Below, one piece after another: positions 47,343 to 59,409 of a DNA stretch of 64,000 bases; the first letter of the stretch is position 1, and the number at the start of each line of letters is the position of its first letter. The stretch comes from Vannielia litorea (GTDB lineage Bacteria; Pseudomonadota; Alphaproteobacteria; Rhodobacterales; Rhodobacteraceae): NCBI RefSeq assembly GCF_900142295.1, contig NZ_FSRL01000001.1:1364001-1428000 (forward strand). Direction: 5' to 3'. The position numbers and the translations under genes are program-made. The notes under the pieces were generated by a model, which worked only from the letters and a program-made list of their open reading frames with translations, made no database searches and was not told where the DNA came from.

Positions 47343-47744
47343 CTAGAGATCAGTCAGCCCGGACCATCCTTTACGATAGAGTGCGAAGGCGCCTCCGCCT
47401 GCCGCGAGGAGCGGAAGGGCGAGGCCGAAAGCGACGAAGATGCCGATGCCGAGGTTGTCGGCCTCGAGGCCGCCGCTGGAGATCGTGTAGCCCGCGTAGA
47501 TCACCAGGCCGATGGCGGTGACGAGGCGGGTGCGGATGCCGAAGGCCACCCAGATCGCGATGACGATCAGTAGCGCGTTGACGGCGATGAATTGAAAGGT
47601 TTCGACAGGGGCCCTGAAAGCAGAGACGCCGGTTGACGCCTCTGCTGCCAGGGAGGGAACGACGAGCGTGGAGAGTGCCTGGTTGGCAAGGATATAGGCA
47701 AACGCCAGGCGGAATGCGCATTGCGCAAGAGGTGTAACTGTCAT
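47343..47744 (-). CDS. DoxX-like integral membrane protein
   Basis: A 133-residue protein with four predicted spans (FRLAFAYILANQALSTLVVP, FIAVNALLIVIAIWVAFGI, LVTAIGLVIYAGYTISS, LGIGIFVAFGLALPLLAAGG). Size and topology fit the DoxX/DoxD family, whose members act in redox-linked membrane processes. The match is by topology only. It is transcribed alone: an AT-rich gap with a GATGAA/TTCATC hairpin separates it from the LysR-type gene and a clear terminator follows. Confidence 0.65.
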   Translation of the reverse strand: MTVTPLAQCAFRLAFAYILANQALSTLVVPSLAAEASTGVSAFRAPVETFQFIAVNALLIVIAIWVAFGIRTRLVTAIGLVIYAGYTISSGGLEADNLGIGIFVAFGLALPLLAAGGGAFALYRKGWSGLTDL

Positions 47745-47928
47745 CGTCTGCTCTGCCTCGGGTGATGAATTTTCTTCATCGTTGGGTTGAGCATCGCCGG
47801 GAAGTGTTAACGTGGAAATAGAAAATTATGCAAAACGGAAACGTTAAAATATGTGACTGGCACATCGTTTTAAGTGGCACGAGATGCCGAAGGTCTTGTT
47901 TTTATGGATTTTCGCGTGATCGGAGGGG

Positions 47929-48795
47929 TCAGGCGCGACGCAGGTTGACCACCCTGGACTGTTGGCTTTGCATTCTGGCAAAGCTGTCCTTCACCCAGGC
48001 AACGGTCTGTTCCATCACCGGATCGCCCCTGCGCGAGGCGTGGTAGATCAGCCAGAGCGCGGTTTCGGAGATGGTCTCGCCGCCCGGAACGATCTCGAGC
48101 TCGGGGTTGCTGGCGGCGACCAGGTCGGGGATGGGGCCCGCCATGCCGGTGGCGCCGATCAGCTCGTAAAGCTCGTACATCGACTGAACCCGCACCGAAG
48201 GCGGGGTGCCGAAGAACCGGTAGCCGGCCTGGTTGAAGGGCGTGGGGTCATACTGCTCGCTGAGCGAGACCCACCCGCCGGTCTCCCGCCCGCCCTTGAG
48301 CCGGTAGATGCTGGAGGAGAGCGTGGCGATCTTCTGGGTGATGACCCGGCCGGACTCGGGGCGCTTGTGCTGGATCACCAGGTCGTTCTCGCCCAGGCCA
48401 TCCTCCATCACGCGCTGGGTGAAGCTGTAGCTCACGTTGCCCAGGGCTGGGTCGCGGTTGGCAATGTTGGGGTAGAGCACGAAGAGAGAAATGATCGGCG
48501 GGCAGCCGATGGAGAACCGGGTGTTCTGCGCGGCGGTGCCGGAGCGGATGCTGTTCATCTCGGTCTCCAGCCGCTGTTCGACCTCTTCGGCGATGTCGAG
48601 CAGGCCGGTGATGACGGGGCTCGGCTCCCAGCCGTCGGCTTTCTTGACAAAGGGAGGCTGGCCGAGGATCTCGCCGAGGCGCTCGATCCGGCGCGACATG
48701 GTGGCGACGTTGATGCCGAGGCTCTGGGCGGCAGAGTTCATCCGGCCGTGACGTGAGAGGGCGAGAGCAAACTTGAGATCGTCCCACGACGGCAT
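47929..48795 (-). CDS. LysR-type transcriptional regulator
   Basis: A 288-residue regulator with the N-terminal winged helix-turn-helix (DDLKFALALSRHGRMNSAAQSLGINVATMSRRIERLGEI, given here in its two halves) and a periplasmic-binding-protein-like effector domain. The recognition-helix region VATMSRRIERL is close to the LysR consensus. It lies directly downstream of the one-span protein gene and is not obviously divergent from any target. The AT-rich gap downstream may contain its target promoter. Confidence 0.85.
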   Translation of the reverse strand: MPSWDDLKFALALSRHGRMNSAAQSLGINVATMSRRIERLGEILGQPPFVKKADGWEPSPVITGLLDIAEEVEQRLETEMNSIRSGTAAQNTRFSIGCPPIISLFVLYPNIANRDPALGNVSYSFTQRVMEDGLGENDLVIQHKRPESGRVITQKIATLSSSIYRLKGGRETGGWVSLSEQYDPTPFNQAGYRFFGTPPSVRVQSMYELYELIGATGMAGPIPDLVAASNPELEIVPGGETISETALWLIYHASRRGDPVMEQTVAWVKDSFARMQSQQSRVVNLRRA

Positions 48796-48825
48796 GTTGG
48801 GGTTCCTGCGGTTGGGTCCGGGCTG

Positions 48826-49203
48826 CTACGGCAAAAGACACTTTTTGTTATTACGCTTTTGCAATTCTGGGGTTACGCGCGCATCTGGAAGAGTGCAACC
48901 CGTTCGGCACAACCGAACGGTGAGTTGGGGCAATCTGGCCGCACCGTGGCGGGCTGACGTTGAGGCAGCCGGCCCGTGACCCCAAAGGCGTGGCGGTCCG
49001 CCGGGGGCGCCGTCAGGGCCCGGGCGGGGGGGGGAGAGGCGCTCTTCGATTCGCTTGAGCGCGGCGGCATTGCGCTCGCTCTGGTCGATCGGGCGTTGCA
49101 TCAGGCGCTGTTGACGCGCCGCGCGCTGGCCGCCGATGAAGAGCACGGCGGCCACGATGACGATGACGATCAGCAAGGGCAGGAGCGCCATGAGACCCTG
49201 CAT
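48826..49203 (-). CDS. Small one-span membrane protein after gyrA
   Basis: The 125-residue frame starts MQGLMALLPLLIVIVIVAAVL, one N-terminal span, then a charged helix (RQQRLMQRPIDQSERNAAALKRIEERL), a PspB-like layout. After residue 57 it crosses a run of nine G/C bases (49026-49034) and becomes proline/glycine-rich low complexity with no conserved look. The 3' part may be the product of a frameshift or homopolymer slip. It starts 18 bases after the gyrA stop. Confidence 0.5.
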   Translation of the reverse strand: MQGLMALLPLLIVIVIVAAVLFIGGQRAARQQRLMQRPIDQSERNAAALKRIEERLSPPRPGPDGAPGGPPRLWGHGPAASTSARHGAARLPQLTVRLCRTGCTLPDARVTPELQKRNNKKCLLP

Positions 49204-49220
49204 CGCGTCGGGGACTGATA

Positions 49221-51992
<2,772 letters not shown>

Positions 51993-52208
51993 AAGGTATC
52001 CCGCATCGGCGCCACGTGGCATGGGCGCTTCTAGATTTTGTTGCGGATTTATACAGCCAACACGATATGGGGTGCAACCAGCGCCTCCTCTTTAGGCAAA
52101 AGTGCAACGCAGGCACTTTGTAGCGCATTGTTTTCATTGAAAAGTAAATGGGCTGTGGCAAGCTTTGTAACAGGGGGACGACACCGAGGCGCGAACAGGA
52201 GGCGCGAA

Positions 52209-52478
52209 ATGGCGGAATCGGAAACCGAACTGATGCTGCGGGGATACGGGTTGACGACGGCGGAGCTGTTCTACCGGATGCCGGATTTCCGCAGTGTTCT
52301 CAATACCTTCATCTGGCAGGACTACGACCTGGCACCGGACCATCCGAAGCTCTTCAGGTTCATCGAGTTCTGGCAGGACGAGATCGAGGGGCCGCTGCAC
52401 TCCGTGCGGTTCACCCATCGCAAGATGATCTCGCCGGGAGAGTGGCGCAACGTGACGGGCGAGTTCACGCTGCATTGA
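52209..52478 (+). CDS. usg: Usg family protein
   Basis: An 89-residue protein of the Usg family, defined by LMLRGYGLTTAELFYRMPD, FIWQDYDLAPDHPKL, FWQDEIEGPLHSVRF and WRNVTGEF. The family is found in alphaproteobacteria, often near trp or gyr genes; its function is not known. The ATG at 52209 has an ACAGGAGG ribosome-binding site close upstream. It is divergent from gyrA and convergent with dsbB. Confidence 0.88.
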   Translation: MAESETELMLRGYGLTTAELFYRMPDFRSVLNTFIWQDYDLAPDHPKLFRFIEFWQDEIEGPLHSVRFTHRKMISPGEWRNVTGEFTLH

Positions 52479-52488
52479 TCGGCGCGGA

Positions 52489-52959
52489 TCAGGCGCGGCG
52501 GGTCGCCGCGTAGATCCAGACCGCCACCAGGGCGAAGGAAAAGAGCGCGTTCCAGCTCGGCATCGAGAGCATCAGGAATTCGCCGGCGGACTGGTCGCAC
52601 ATCACCGGCGCGGCGCCGCTCGGGTCGAGGAGCGAGGCCCCGTCTAGCCCGCCCAGCCCGGAGCCGGTGCAGGAGGAGGGGCCTTCCCACCATGTGCGCT
52701 CCACGCCGGTGTGAAACACGCCGATCCCGGCGGTGGTCGCGGCGGCCAGCGCCCCGAGCCAGGCCAGCAGACGGTGGCCGGCATGGAGGCCGGGCAGAAG
52801 GAGGATCAGCACCCCGATGCCGAAGGCCGCCCAGTGCGGGTAGCGTTGCCACAGGCACATGGCGCAGGGCGCCATGCCGAAGCCGTATTGGAAGACCCAG
52901 GCACCGAGCACCATGGCGAGAGAGCCCAGACCGGCGAGCGAGGCGTATCGTTTCAGCAT
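52489..52959 (-). CDS. dsbB: Disulfide bond formation protein DsbB
   Basis: Inner-membrane quinone reductase that reoxidises DsbA. The 156-residue protein has four spans and both cysteine pairs: Cys32-x-x-Cys35 in APCAMC, and Cys97/Cys121 in the second periplasmic loop. The ATG overlaps the stop of the YqaA-type gene by one base (TGATG), so the two are coupled. The partner dsbA is not in this window. Confidence 0.93.
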   Translation of the reverse strand: MLKRYASLAGLGSLAMVLGAWVFQYGFGMAPCAMCLWQRYPHWAAFGIGVLILLLPGLHAGHRLLAWLGALAAATTAGIGVFHTGVERTWWEGPSSCTGSGLGGLDGASLLDPSGAAPVMCDQSAGEFLMLSMPSWNALFSFALVAVWIYAATRRA

Positions 52960-53537
52960 CAGATGTATTTCACCAGGAAGAAGCCTCCGACGAGGATGAC
53001 GACGAAGAGCGTGAACATGAGGCCGAGGCGCTTTTCGATGAAGTCGCGGATCGGCGCGCCGAATTTCCACAGCAGGGCCGCGACGATGAAGAAGCGCAGC
53101 CCGCGGGCGAGGATGGAGGTGACGATGAAGGTGGCGAGGGGCATGCCGGTCCAGCCCGACATGATGGTGATGACCTTGAAGGGGAAGGGCGTGACGCCCG
53201 CGGTCAGCACCGCCCAGAAGCCGAAATCGTTGAACCGGGTGTTGAACTCGGACATCGCGTCGCCCTTGCCCAGCGCCGCGAGGATGGGCTGGCCGACGGA
53301 CTCGAACAGCAGGGCGCCGATGGCGTAGCCCAAGAGCCCGCCCAAAACGGAGGACAGGGTGGCGATGCCCGCGATCAGCCAGGCCCGCTGCGGCATGGCC
53401 AGGATCATCGGGATCATCAGCACGTCGGGCGGGATCGGGAAGACCGAGCTTTCGATGAAGGCCACGGCGGCCAGCACCCAGAGCGCGTGGCGGCTCGTGG
53501 CCTGGCGGATCGTCCAGTCGTAAAGGGAACGCAACAT
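52959..53537 (-). CDS. YqaA/DedA-type membrane protein
   Basis: A 192-residue protein of the SNARE-associated/DedA superfamily, YqaA branch. It has FIESSVFPIPPDVLMIPMIL (ESS-FPIPPD motif), GGLLGYAIGALLFESVG, the AGVTPFPFKVITIMSGWTGM re-entrant helix and five or six spans. These proteins support membrane homeostasis and possibly lipid flipping. The ATG at 53537 is preferred to one 36 bases upstream that would add a polar leader. Coupled to dsbB. Confidence 0.88.
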   Translation of the reverse strand: MLRSLYDWTIRQATSRHALWVLAAVAFIESSVFPIPPDVLMIPMILAMPQRAWLIAGIATLSSVLGGLLGYAIGALLFESVGQPILAALGKGDAMSEFNTRFNDFGFWAVLTAGVTPFPFKVITIMSGWTGMPLATFIVTSILARGLRFFIVAALLWKFGAPIRDFIEKRLGLMFTLFVVILVGGFFLVKYI

Positions 53538-53604
53538 GCGTGGGCCTGTTATTGATTTGGGGCCAGTGACCATGCAGGCTCGGTGAGGTCAAGGGAGACG
53601 CGTG

Positions 53605-54459
53605 ATGAAGTGGAGAGGACGGCGCGGCAGCCGCAACGTGATCGACCGGCGCGGGGTGAGCGCAGGCAAGGCAGGCGGACTCGGTGGCGTGGGGCTGATC
53701 GCGGTGCTGGTGATCGGCTATTTCCTTGGCATCGACGTGACGCCCTTGCTGAACGGCGGCGGTGGGGTGCCGGTGGAGACGGGCGGCGAGCGGCGCGCGC
53801 TGAGCGAGGCGGAGAGGGCCTCGGGCCAGTTCGTCAGCGTGGTGCTGGCGGATACCGAGGAGGTTTGGGGCGCGGTCTTTCCAGAGCAGCTCGGGCGTGA
53901 CTACCGGCCGACGCAGCTGGTGCTGTTTTCCGACCGCATTACCTCGGGCTGCGGCGGGGCGAACGCGGCGACGGGGCCGTTCTACTGTCCGGCCGACAGC
54001 CGGGTGTACCTGGACACCAGCTTCTTTGCCACGCTCCAGAACCGGCTCGGGGCCGGGGGCGACTTTGCGGCGGCCTATGTGGTGGCGCATGAGGTGGGGC
54101 ATCACATTCAGAACGAGCTGGGGATCCTGGGACAGGTGAACCGGGCCCGCGTGGAGGCCCGGGGTGCGGAAGCCAATGCCCTCAGCGTGCGGCTCGAGTT
54201 GCAGGCGGATTGCCTCGCGGGGGTCTGGGCCCGGCACGCGGAGGCCCGGCTCGGCACGGTCGAACCGGGCGACCTGCAGGAGGCGATGAACGCGGCGCAA
54301 CAGATCGGCGACGACGTGCTCCAGCGCAACGCCGGCCGGGTGCCGATGCCCGAGACCTTCAGCCACGGATCGGCCGAGCAGCGGCAAGGCTGGTTTGCCA
54401 AGGGCTACGAGCGCGGCGTCGTGGAGGACTGCGACACCTTCGGGACGGCGCGGCTCTGA
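53605..54459 (+). CDS. YpfJ-type neutral zinc metallopeptidase
   Basis: A 284-residue membrane-anchored protein of the putative neutral zinc metallopeptidase family (YpfJ). One N-terminal span (LIAVLVIGYFLG) anchors a periplasmic domain with zinc motif HEVGH at 162-166, the CGGANAATGPFYCPAD pair of Cys and LELQADCLAGVWA. Its substrate is unknown. The ATG at 53605 has GGGAG upstream; a GTG three bases earlier is also possible. Confidence 0.9.
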   Translation: MKWRGRRGSRNVIDRRGVSAGKAGGLGGVGLIAVLVIGYFLGIDVTPLLNGGGGVPVETGGERRALSEAERASGQFVSVVLADTEEVWGAVFPEQLGRDYRPTQLVLFSDRITSGCGGANAATGPFYCPADSRVYLDTSFFATLQNRLGAGGDFAAAYVVAHEVGHHIQNELGILGQVNRARVEARGAEANALSVRLELQADCLAGVWARHAEARLGTVEPGDLQEAMNAAQQIGDDVLQRNAGRVPMPETFSHGSAEQRQGWFAKGYERGVVEDCDTFGTARL

Positions 54460-54519
54460 GCGCCCGCTTTCCGAGAGGCGTTGACGGGGCAGGGGCCGCG
54501 CCTTAGGAAGCGCCTGCTG

Positions 54520-54605
54520 GCCGGTGTGGCGGAATGGTAGACGCAGGGGATTCAAAATCCCCCGATGGCAACATCGTGAGAGTTCGAGTCTCTCCACCGG
54601 CACCA
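54520..54605 (+). tRNA. tRNA-Leu (CAA)
   Basis: A complete cloverleaf is visible. The acceptor GCCGGTG (54520-54526) pairs with CACCGGC (54595-54601), followed by discriminator A and an encoded CCA. The anticodon loop TTCAAAA within GGGGA/TCCCC reads CAA, so it decodes UUG. The long variable arm (GATGGCAACATC) and the T loop GTTCGAGTC are typical of leucine tRNAs. It follows the metallopeptidase gene. Confidence 0.96.
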
Positions 54606-55614
54606 GATCTCCGAGGGTTGCTCTCACTTGCAGGGATGAACGACGCGTCACGCCCTGGGCAAAAGCGTGGCTTTGCCAAGGGGTTGCGGAGCGTCGTGGC
54701 CGTTGGGCCCATCTGCTCGCTGTCGTTCGGCCAGAATCGATTCGAGCAGATTTTGCCGGGCGGAGAGACCAATCCCGGCCCCGTCGCGGCATTGTTGCAA
54801 AATCGCGCACCGATCGGAGCGCCACAGTGCTGCCACATTCCCGACCCGTGAAAATGTGAACAGTTGGGTTAATTGTTCGGGGATCGGAAACAGTCCGTCG
54901 ACAAGCCTTTGACTGCGCCGCCGCATTGCAGCAGGCCAAAACCCGCGCATTTTGAAGAAAACAACTTGTAAATGCCCGCATTGGCTCTGCAGGAGCCTTA
55001 ACCGGGCGTCAACCTATGGCGAGAATCGCCAATAAACCGCTCGCCTTAAACGTGCCGAAACCAAGGCAGAATTGGATGCATCCGGCACGCTTTCGCCGCA
55101 ATCGCGCCACTTTTCGCTTTTGGCCGCGCGCCTGGAACGGCTATACCGAAGGCGCCCAACTGGGGGGCGATGTTTGCTGGCTGCGGGGGCGGCCGCACGA
55201 CGACGCAGAGGTCATTTCTGCGGGATCGGTGCGTGTCTGCTGTCGCTTTTTTGGCAGTCAAACACGACAGGTGTGGAGGCATGGGCCCGAAAGAGGCCTG
55301 GACCTTCCCGATACCACTCCGGCGCGTTTGCTCGCGTTTCGGACACCGTTCCCCTTTTGGCTGAAGAGTGCGTGTCGCGCGGAACCGCTATTGGCCGGCT
55401 GCGCCGCCCGGGGTGGGTGAGGGTGAAGGAACGTTTGGATGACGACGGATGATGCAGCGCGAGCGAAGCTCGATCCAACGACCGGGAGTTTTGTCCCGGC
55501 GCTGCTGCTCCTGACCCAGAGTGTTCAACGCGGTCCCGTGCGCGGGGCCGGTCACGAAATGAAACGCGCGGGGTCGCTGCCGACCGCATCCGCAAGCTTG
55601 CAGGGGAAGATCTG
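54606..55614. other. 1-kb non-coding stretch between tRNA-Leu and the RTX genes
   Basis: Open frames exist on both strands but have no domains, no good ribosome-binding sites and atypical composition, so no gene is called. The middle (about 54840-55060) is less GC-rich than its surroundings. The last ~120 bases should contain the promoter and leader of the first RTX gene, with an AGGGGAAG ribosome-binding site before 55615. The junction downstream of a tRNA gene is a common site of insertion, but no integrase or attachment repeat is seen. Confidence 0.45.
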
Positions 55615-58600
55615 ATGACCAAGGTCACACTGGATTTCAACGACGCTGCCACCGGCACCGTTGTGGACAACGAATACAAGTCGGAAGGCGTGACGATCTC
55701 CTCGATCGTGAACGGCACCGTGAACGGGTCGAAAAGCCCGGCGATGATCTTCAACACGGCAAAGCCGACCGGCGGTGACACCGACCTGGCCACCAGCAAC
55801 CTGGGCAAGGTGCTCATCATCAGCGAGGACGGCGACTCCAACGACCCCGATGACGAGGCCTGCGGCGGCACCCTGCGCTTTGACTTCGACGAAAACGTCA
55901 CCTTCCACGGCCTGACCCTGCTCGACGTGGAAGAGGGCGCCTACGTGAAGCTCTATGACGCCGATGGCAAGTCGCTGGGCTACAAATACGTCACGACCAA
56001 GAACAACGGCCAGTGCGACGTCAACTTCGGCGCGGTCGAAGGCGTGGCGCGCATGGAAGTGGTGCTGAAAGGCTCCGGTGCCGTGGACAACGTGTCCTAC
56101 ACCCTCCCCGAGCCCGAGAGCGAGCTTGACGGCATCGTCGAGGGCACGGCTGGGGACGATGTGATCGACACCGCCTACACCGGCGACCCCGAAGGCGACA
56201 TGATCGACAACAACGATGCGATCCTGCCGGGCGAGGCCCCGAACGATGATATCGTGGTGGCGGGCGACGGCGATGACATCGTCAAGTCCGGCGAGGGCGA
56301 CGACGAGGTTTATGGCAACGGCGGCTCCGACACGCTTTATGGCGGCGCGGGCAACGACATCCTGATCGGCGATGCGGCCGGCGCCTACGGCAACGGCGCG
56401 GGCGGCGAGACCTCGGAGCAGGAAGTGTTCAAGTGGTCCGAACTCAAGGACTACAACGGCGGCAGCCTCCAGAACGGCGAAAAGATCGTCAGCCAGAGCC
56501 AGGACACCGGCGACAACGTGGTGAAGCTGACGCTTCAGAAGTCCTACGACAACACCTTCTCGACCGACCAGCAGAAGGTGCATTCGATCGACACCGGTAA
56601 CCTGCCCGGCGCGAACCCCTATTCGTCGCTGGAAAGCGAACTGGACGACAAGGGCGACAGCCAGACCTACACGCTGGAGTTCGAGAAGGATGCCGAGAAC
56701 GTATCGTTCCGCATAAACGACATCGACTTCGACAGCACCGTGGTGGTGAAGGCCTACGATGCCAACGGCAATGCGGTTTCGGTCAACATGACCGCTGGCA
56801 GCGGCGTGGCGCTCTATGACAACGATGGCGTGGCCGGCAAGGAAACCGCAGTGTCCAAGGGTGGCGGCCAGCCGGACACCTCGCCGACCTACTCGGCGCT
56901 GGTGAGCGCGGCCGGTCCGGTGGCGAAGCTCGTCATCACCCATAGCCAGCACGGCAATTCCGACAGCGGCGTGAACGTGACCGATATCTACTTCGACACG
57001 GTCATTGCCGGCGAAGGGTCGGGTGCGGAAGGCAACGACACCATCTACGGTGGCGACGGCGACGACTACATCGAGGGCAATGGCGGCGACGACTACCTGA
57101 ACGGTGGCGAAGGCGACGACACGATCCTCGGCGGGTCTGGCAACGACGAGATCCACGGCGGTGGCGGCAACGACACCATCGACGGGGGGTCGGGCAACGA
57201 TTACATCACCGGCAACCGCGGCGACGACGTCATCGAAGGTGGCGAGGGTGACGATGTCATCTACGGCCAGGACGGCAACGACCAGCTCTCGGGCGGCGCG
57301 GGCAACGACTACATCCGCGGCGGCCAGGATGCCGACATCATCGACGGCGGCGACGGCGACGACGAGATCTACGGCATGTCGGGCGATGACACGATCACCG
57401 GCGGCAAGGGCAACGACTACATCGATGGCGGCGGCGGTGAAGACACCATCGACGGTGGTGACGGCGATGACACGATCATCGGCTGGAACAACAAGGACAC
57501 CATCATCGGCGGCAAGGGCAACGACACCATCACCGCCGGCGGCTCCGATGACATCGTTCATGCCGGTGACGGCAACGACACCGTCGATGGCGGCGATGGC
57601 AACGATTACATCGACACCTCGGGCAACATTCACCCGGTGACCGGCCTCTCGGGCACGCCAGACCAGGGTTACCCGGGGATCTGGGCGCCCGACGCCGACC
57701 CCAATGACGACAAGGACACTGTCTACGGCGGCAAGGGCAACGACACCATCATCACCGGCGACGATGACGACTACATCGAAGGCGGCGAAGGCAACGACAC
57801 CATCAATGCCGGCTACGACGATGACATCGTCTACGGCAACGAAGGCGACGACTACATCGTCGGCGGCGAGGGCAACGACTACATCGACGGAGGCGACGGT
57901 GACGACATCATCTATGGCGGTCTCGACCCGGCCTTCCCGGATGCGCTGAACATTCCCGACGAGGATGGCGACCTGCGCCCCGACAACGGCGATGACGAGA
58001 TCCACGGCGGCGCCGGCAACGACCGGATCTTCGGCCAGGACGACGACGACCTGATCTACGGCGACGAGGGTGACGACTACCTCGACGGCGGCGTGGACGA
58101 TGACACCATCTACGGTGGCACCGGCAACGACACGATCATCGGCGGCGAGGGCGAGGACAAGCTCTACGGCGACGACGACCGCGACACCTTCATCGGCGGC
58201 AACGCGGGCGACCATGTGGACGGCGGCGCGGGTGGCGATGACTACGACACGCTGGACCTGACCGGCTCGGGTGTGGACTACATCCAGTACACCTCTCCCG
58301 ACAAGGAAGACGGGATCGTTCACTTCCTCGACGGCGGCACGATGACCTTCGAGGAAGTCGAGAACGTCATCCCCTGCTTCACCCCCGGCACGCTGATCGC
58401 GACGCCGCGTGGCGAGGTGGCCGTGGAAGATCTGAAGGTGGGCGACAAGGTCATCACCCGCGACAATGGCATCCAGGAGATCCGTTGGCTGGGCCGGACC
58501 GAGGTGGGCACGGTGGAGCTGATGAAGCGCCCCGAGCTGCGCCCCGTCCGGATCGCCCAGGGTGCGCTCGATGGCAACCTGCCGGAGCGTGACATGCTGG

Positions 58601-58959
58601 TGAGCCCGCAGCACCGCGTGCTGGTGGCTTCCGACCGCGCCGCGCTCTACTTCGAGGAGCGCGAGGTTCTGGTGGCGGCCAAGCACCTTGTGAACGGCAA
58701 GGGCATTGCCGAGGCTGCCGACGTGGCTAGCGTCACCTACATCCACTTCATGTTCGACCAGCACGAGGTGGTTCTGTCGGATGGCGCCTGGACCGAGAGC
58801 TTCCAGCCCGGCGACTACACGCTGGAGGGGCTGGACCGCGAGCAGCGCGAGGAACTCCTGGCGCTGTTCCCCGAACTGAAGGAGAAAGCGGGCCGCGATG
58901 GATACAGCGCTGCGCGCAAGACCCTGAAGAAGCACGAGGCCCTGCTGCTCACCGAGTAA
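55615..58959 (+). CDS. RTX-type calcium-binding protein with C-terminal Hint domain (1)
   Basis: A 1114-residue secreted-type protein. In order: an N-terminal beta domain (about 1-165); a spacer DTAYTGDPEGDMIDNNDAIL near 177-210; a few RTX repeats; a lectin-like beta module (about 267-466, with VSFRINDIDFDSTVVVKAYD); a long array of GGxGxDx(L/I)x nonapeptides (about 470-915); and a Hint_2 domain from Cys921 (CFTPGTLIATPRGEVAVEDL) with His1000 (SPQHRVLV). It has no signal peptide, as expected for type I secretion. Autoprocessing by the Hint domain is family inference. Confidence 0.9.
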   Translation: MTKVTLDFNDAATGTVVDNEYKSEGVTISSIVNGTVNGSKSPAMIFNTAKPTGGDTDLATSNLGKVLIISEDGDSNDPDDEACGGTLRFDFDENVTFHGLTLLDVEEGAYVKLYDADGKSLGYKYVTTKNNGQCDVNFGAVEGVARMEVVLKGSGAVDNVSYTLPEPESELDGIVEGTAGDDVIDTAYTGDPEGDMIDNNDAILPGEAPNDDIVVAGDGDDIVKSGEGDDEVYGNGGSDTLYGGAGNDILIGDAAGAYGNGAGGETSEQEVFKWSELKDYNGGSLQNGEKIVSQSQDTGDNVVKLTLQKSYDNTFSTDQQKVHSIDTGNLPGANPYSSLESELDDKGDSQTYTLEFEKDAENVSFRINDIDFDSTVVVKAYDANGNAVSVNMTAGSGVALYDNDGVAGKETAVSKGGGQPDTSPTYSALVSAAGPVAKLVITHSQHGNSDSGVNVTDIYFDTVIAGEGSGAEGNDTIYGGDGDDYIEGNGGDDYLNGGEGDDTILGGSGNDEIHGGGGNDTIDGGSGNDYITGNRGDDVIEGGEGDDVIYGQDGNDQLSGGAGNDYIRGGQDADIIDGGDGDDEIYGMSGDDTITGGKGNDYIDGGGGEDTIDGGDGDDTIIGWNNKDTIIGGKGNDTITAGGSDDIVHAGDGNDTVDGGDGNDYIDTSGNIHPVTGLSGTPDQGYPGIWAPDADPNDDKDTVYGGKGNDTIITGDDDDYIEGGEGNDTINAGYDDDIVYGNEGDDYIVGGEGNDYIDGGDGDDIIYGGLDPAFPDALNIPDEDGDLRPDNGDDEIHGGAGNDRIFGQDDDDLIYGDEGDDYLDGGVDDDTIYGGTGNDTIIGGEGEDKLYGDDDRDTFIGGNAGDHVDGGAGGDDYDTLDLTGSGVDYIQYTSPDKEDGIVHFLDGGTMTFEEVENVIPCFTPGTLIATPRGEVAVEDLKVGDKVITRDNGIQEIRWLGRTEVGTVELMKRPELRPVRIAQGALDGNLPERDMLVSPQHRVLVASDRAALYFEEREVLVAAKHLVNGKGIAEAADVASVTYIHFMFDQHEVVLSDGAWTESFQPGDYTLEGLDREQREELLALFPELKEKAGRDGYSAARKTLKKHEALLLTE

Positions 58960-58971
58960 GAGGCTCTGGCA

Positions 58972-58996
58972 CCCGGCGATGGCATTCATCGCCGGG
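58972..58996 (+). terminator. Terminator after the first RTX gene
   Basis: CCCGGCGAT (58972-58980) and ATCGCCGGG (58988-58996) pair perfectly over 9 bp with a 7-base loop, 12 bases after the stop. No T run follows. Confidence 0.65.
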
Positions 58997-59409
58997 CGTC
59001 GCGCCGCAGGGTCGGGGCCGAACGCCCCGAAAGCGGCAGATCATCCACATCCGCGCCCCGGCTGTCATGGGGCGGGTCCGCAAGGGCCCATGGTTGGCAG
59101 CCGATGAAGGGCGATCCCCGAGGGGACATATGCAGCTTGTCCGCGCGGCGAAAGCCTCGCGGACATCTGCGTTTCAGGCCCGGCACGATGCTGCTGCACT
59201 GCGGCGGGTGGACAGTGGGGGCCATGGGGCCGGGATTGTTTCTGGCTCGTGAACAGGGCTGCGATGTTCCGCCACGTCACCAAAATGCGGACTGAATATG
59301 GCAGGATTCTGGTGTAAGGAGGGCCCCGCTGCTCATGTCGCGGTTTCTGCCGCCGCACAATATGCCCATCTGCCGGGCTGTTCTAACTAGTACTGGGGGA
59401 CCAACCACC
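58997..59409. promoter_or_regulatory. Intergenic region between RTX genes 1 and 2
   Basis: No gene is supported in this 413-bp stretch. The last ~140 bases are somewhat AT-richer and should hold the promoter of the second RTX gene, whose ribosome-binding sequence GGGGGACC lies about 10 bases before the ATG at 59410. No repeat or known regulator site was recognised. Confidence 0.4.

Noticed and set aside
55016..55420. A 134-codon open frame in the gap before RTX gene 1
   Set aside because: No ribosome-binding site, no recognisable domain, unusual amino-acid composition and other overlapping frames of similar length; treated as non-coding.
55552..58989. A 1145-codon open frame on the minus strand opposite the first RTX gene, rich in Val/Ala/Asp
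   Set aside because: It is an antisense by-product of GC-rich GGC-GAC-type repeat codons read backwards; it has no ribosome-binding site, no domain and a repetitive pattern mirroring the RTX repeats.
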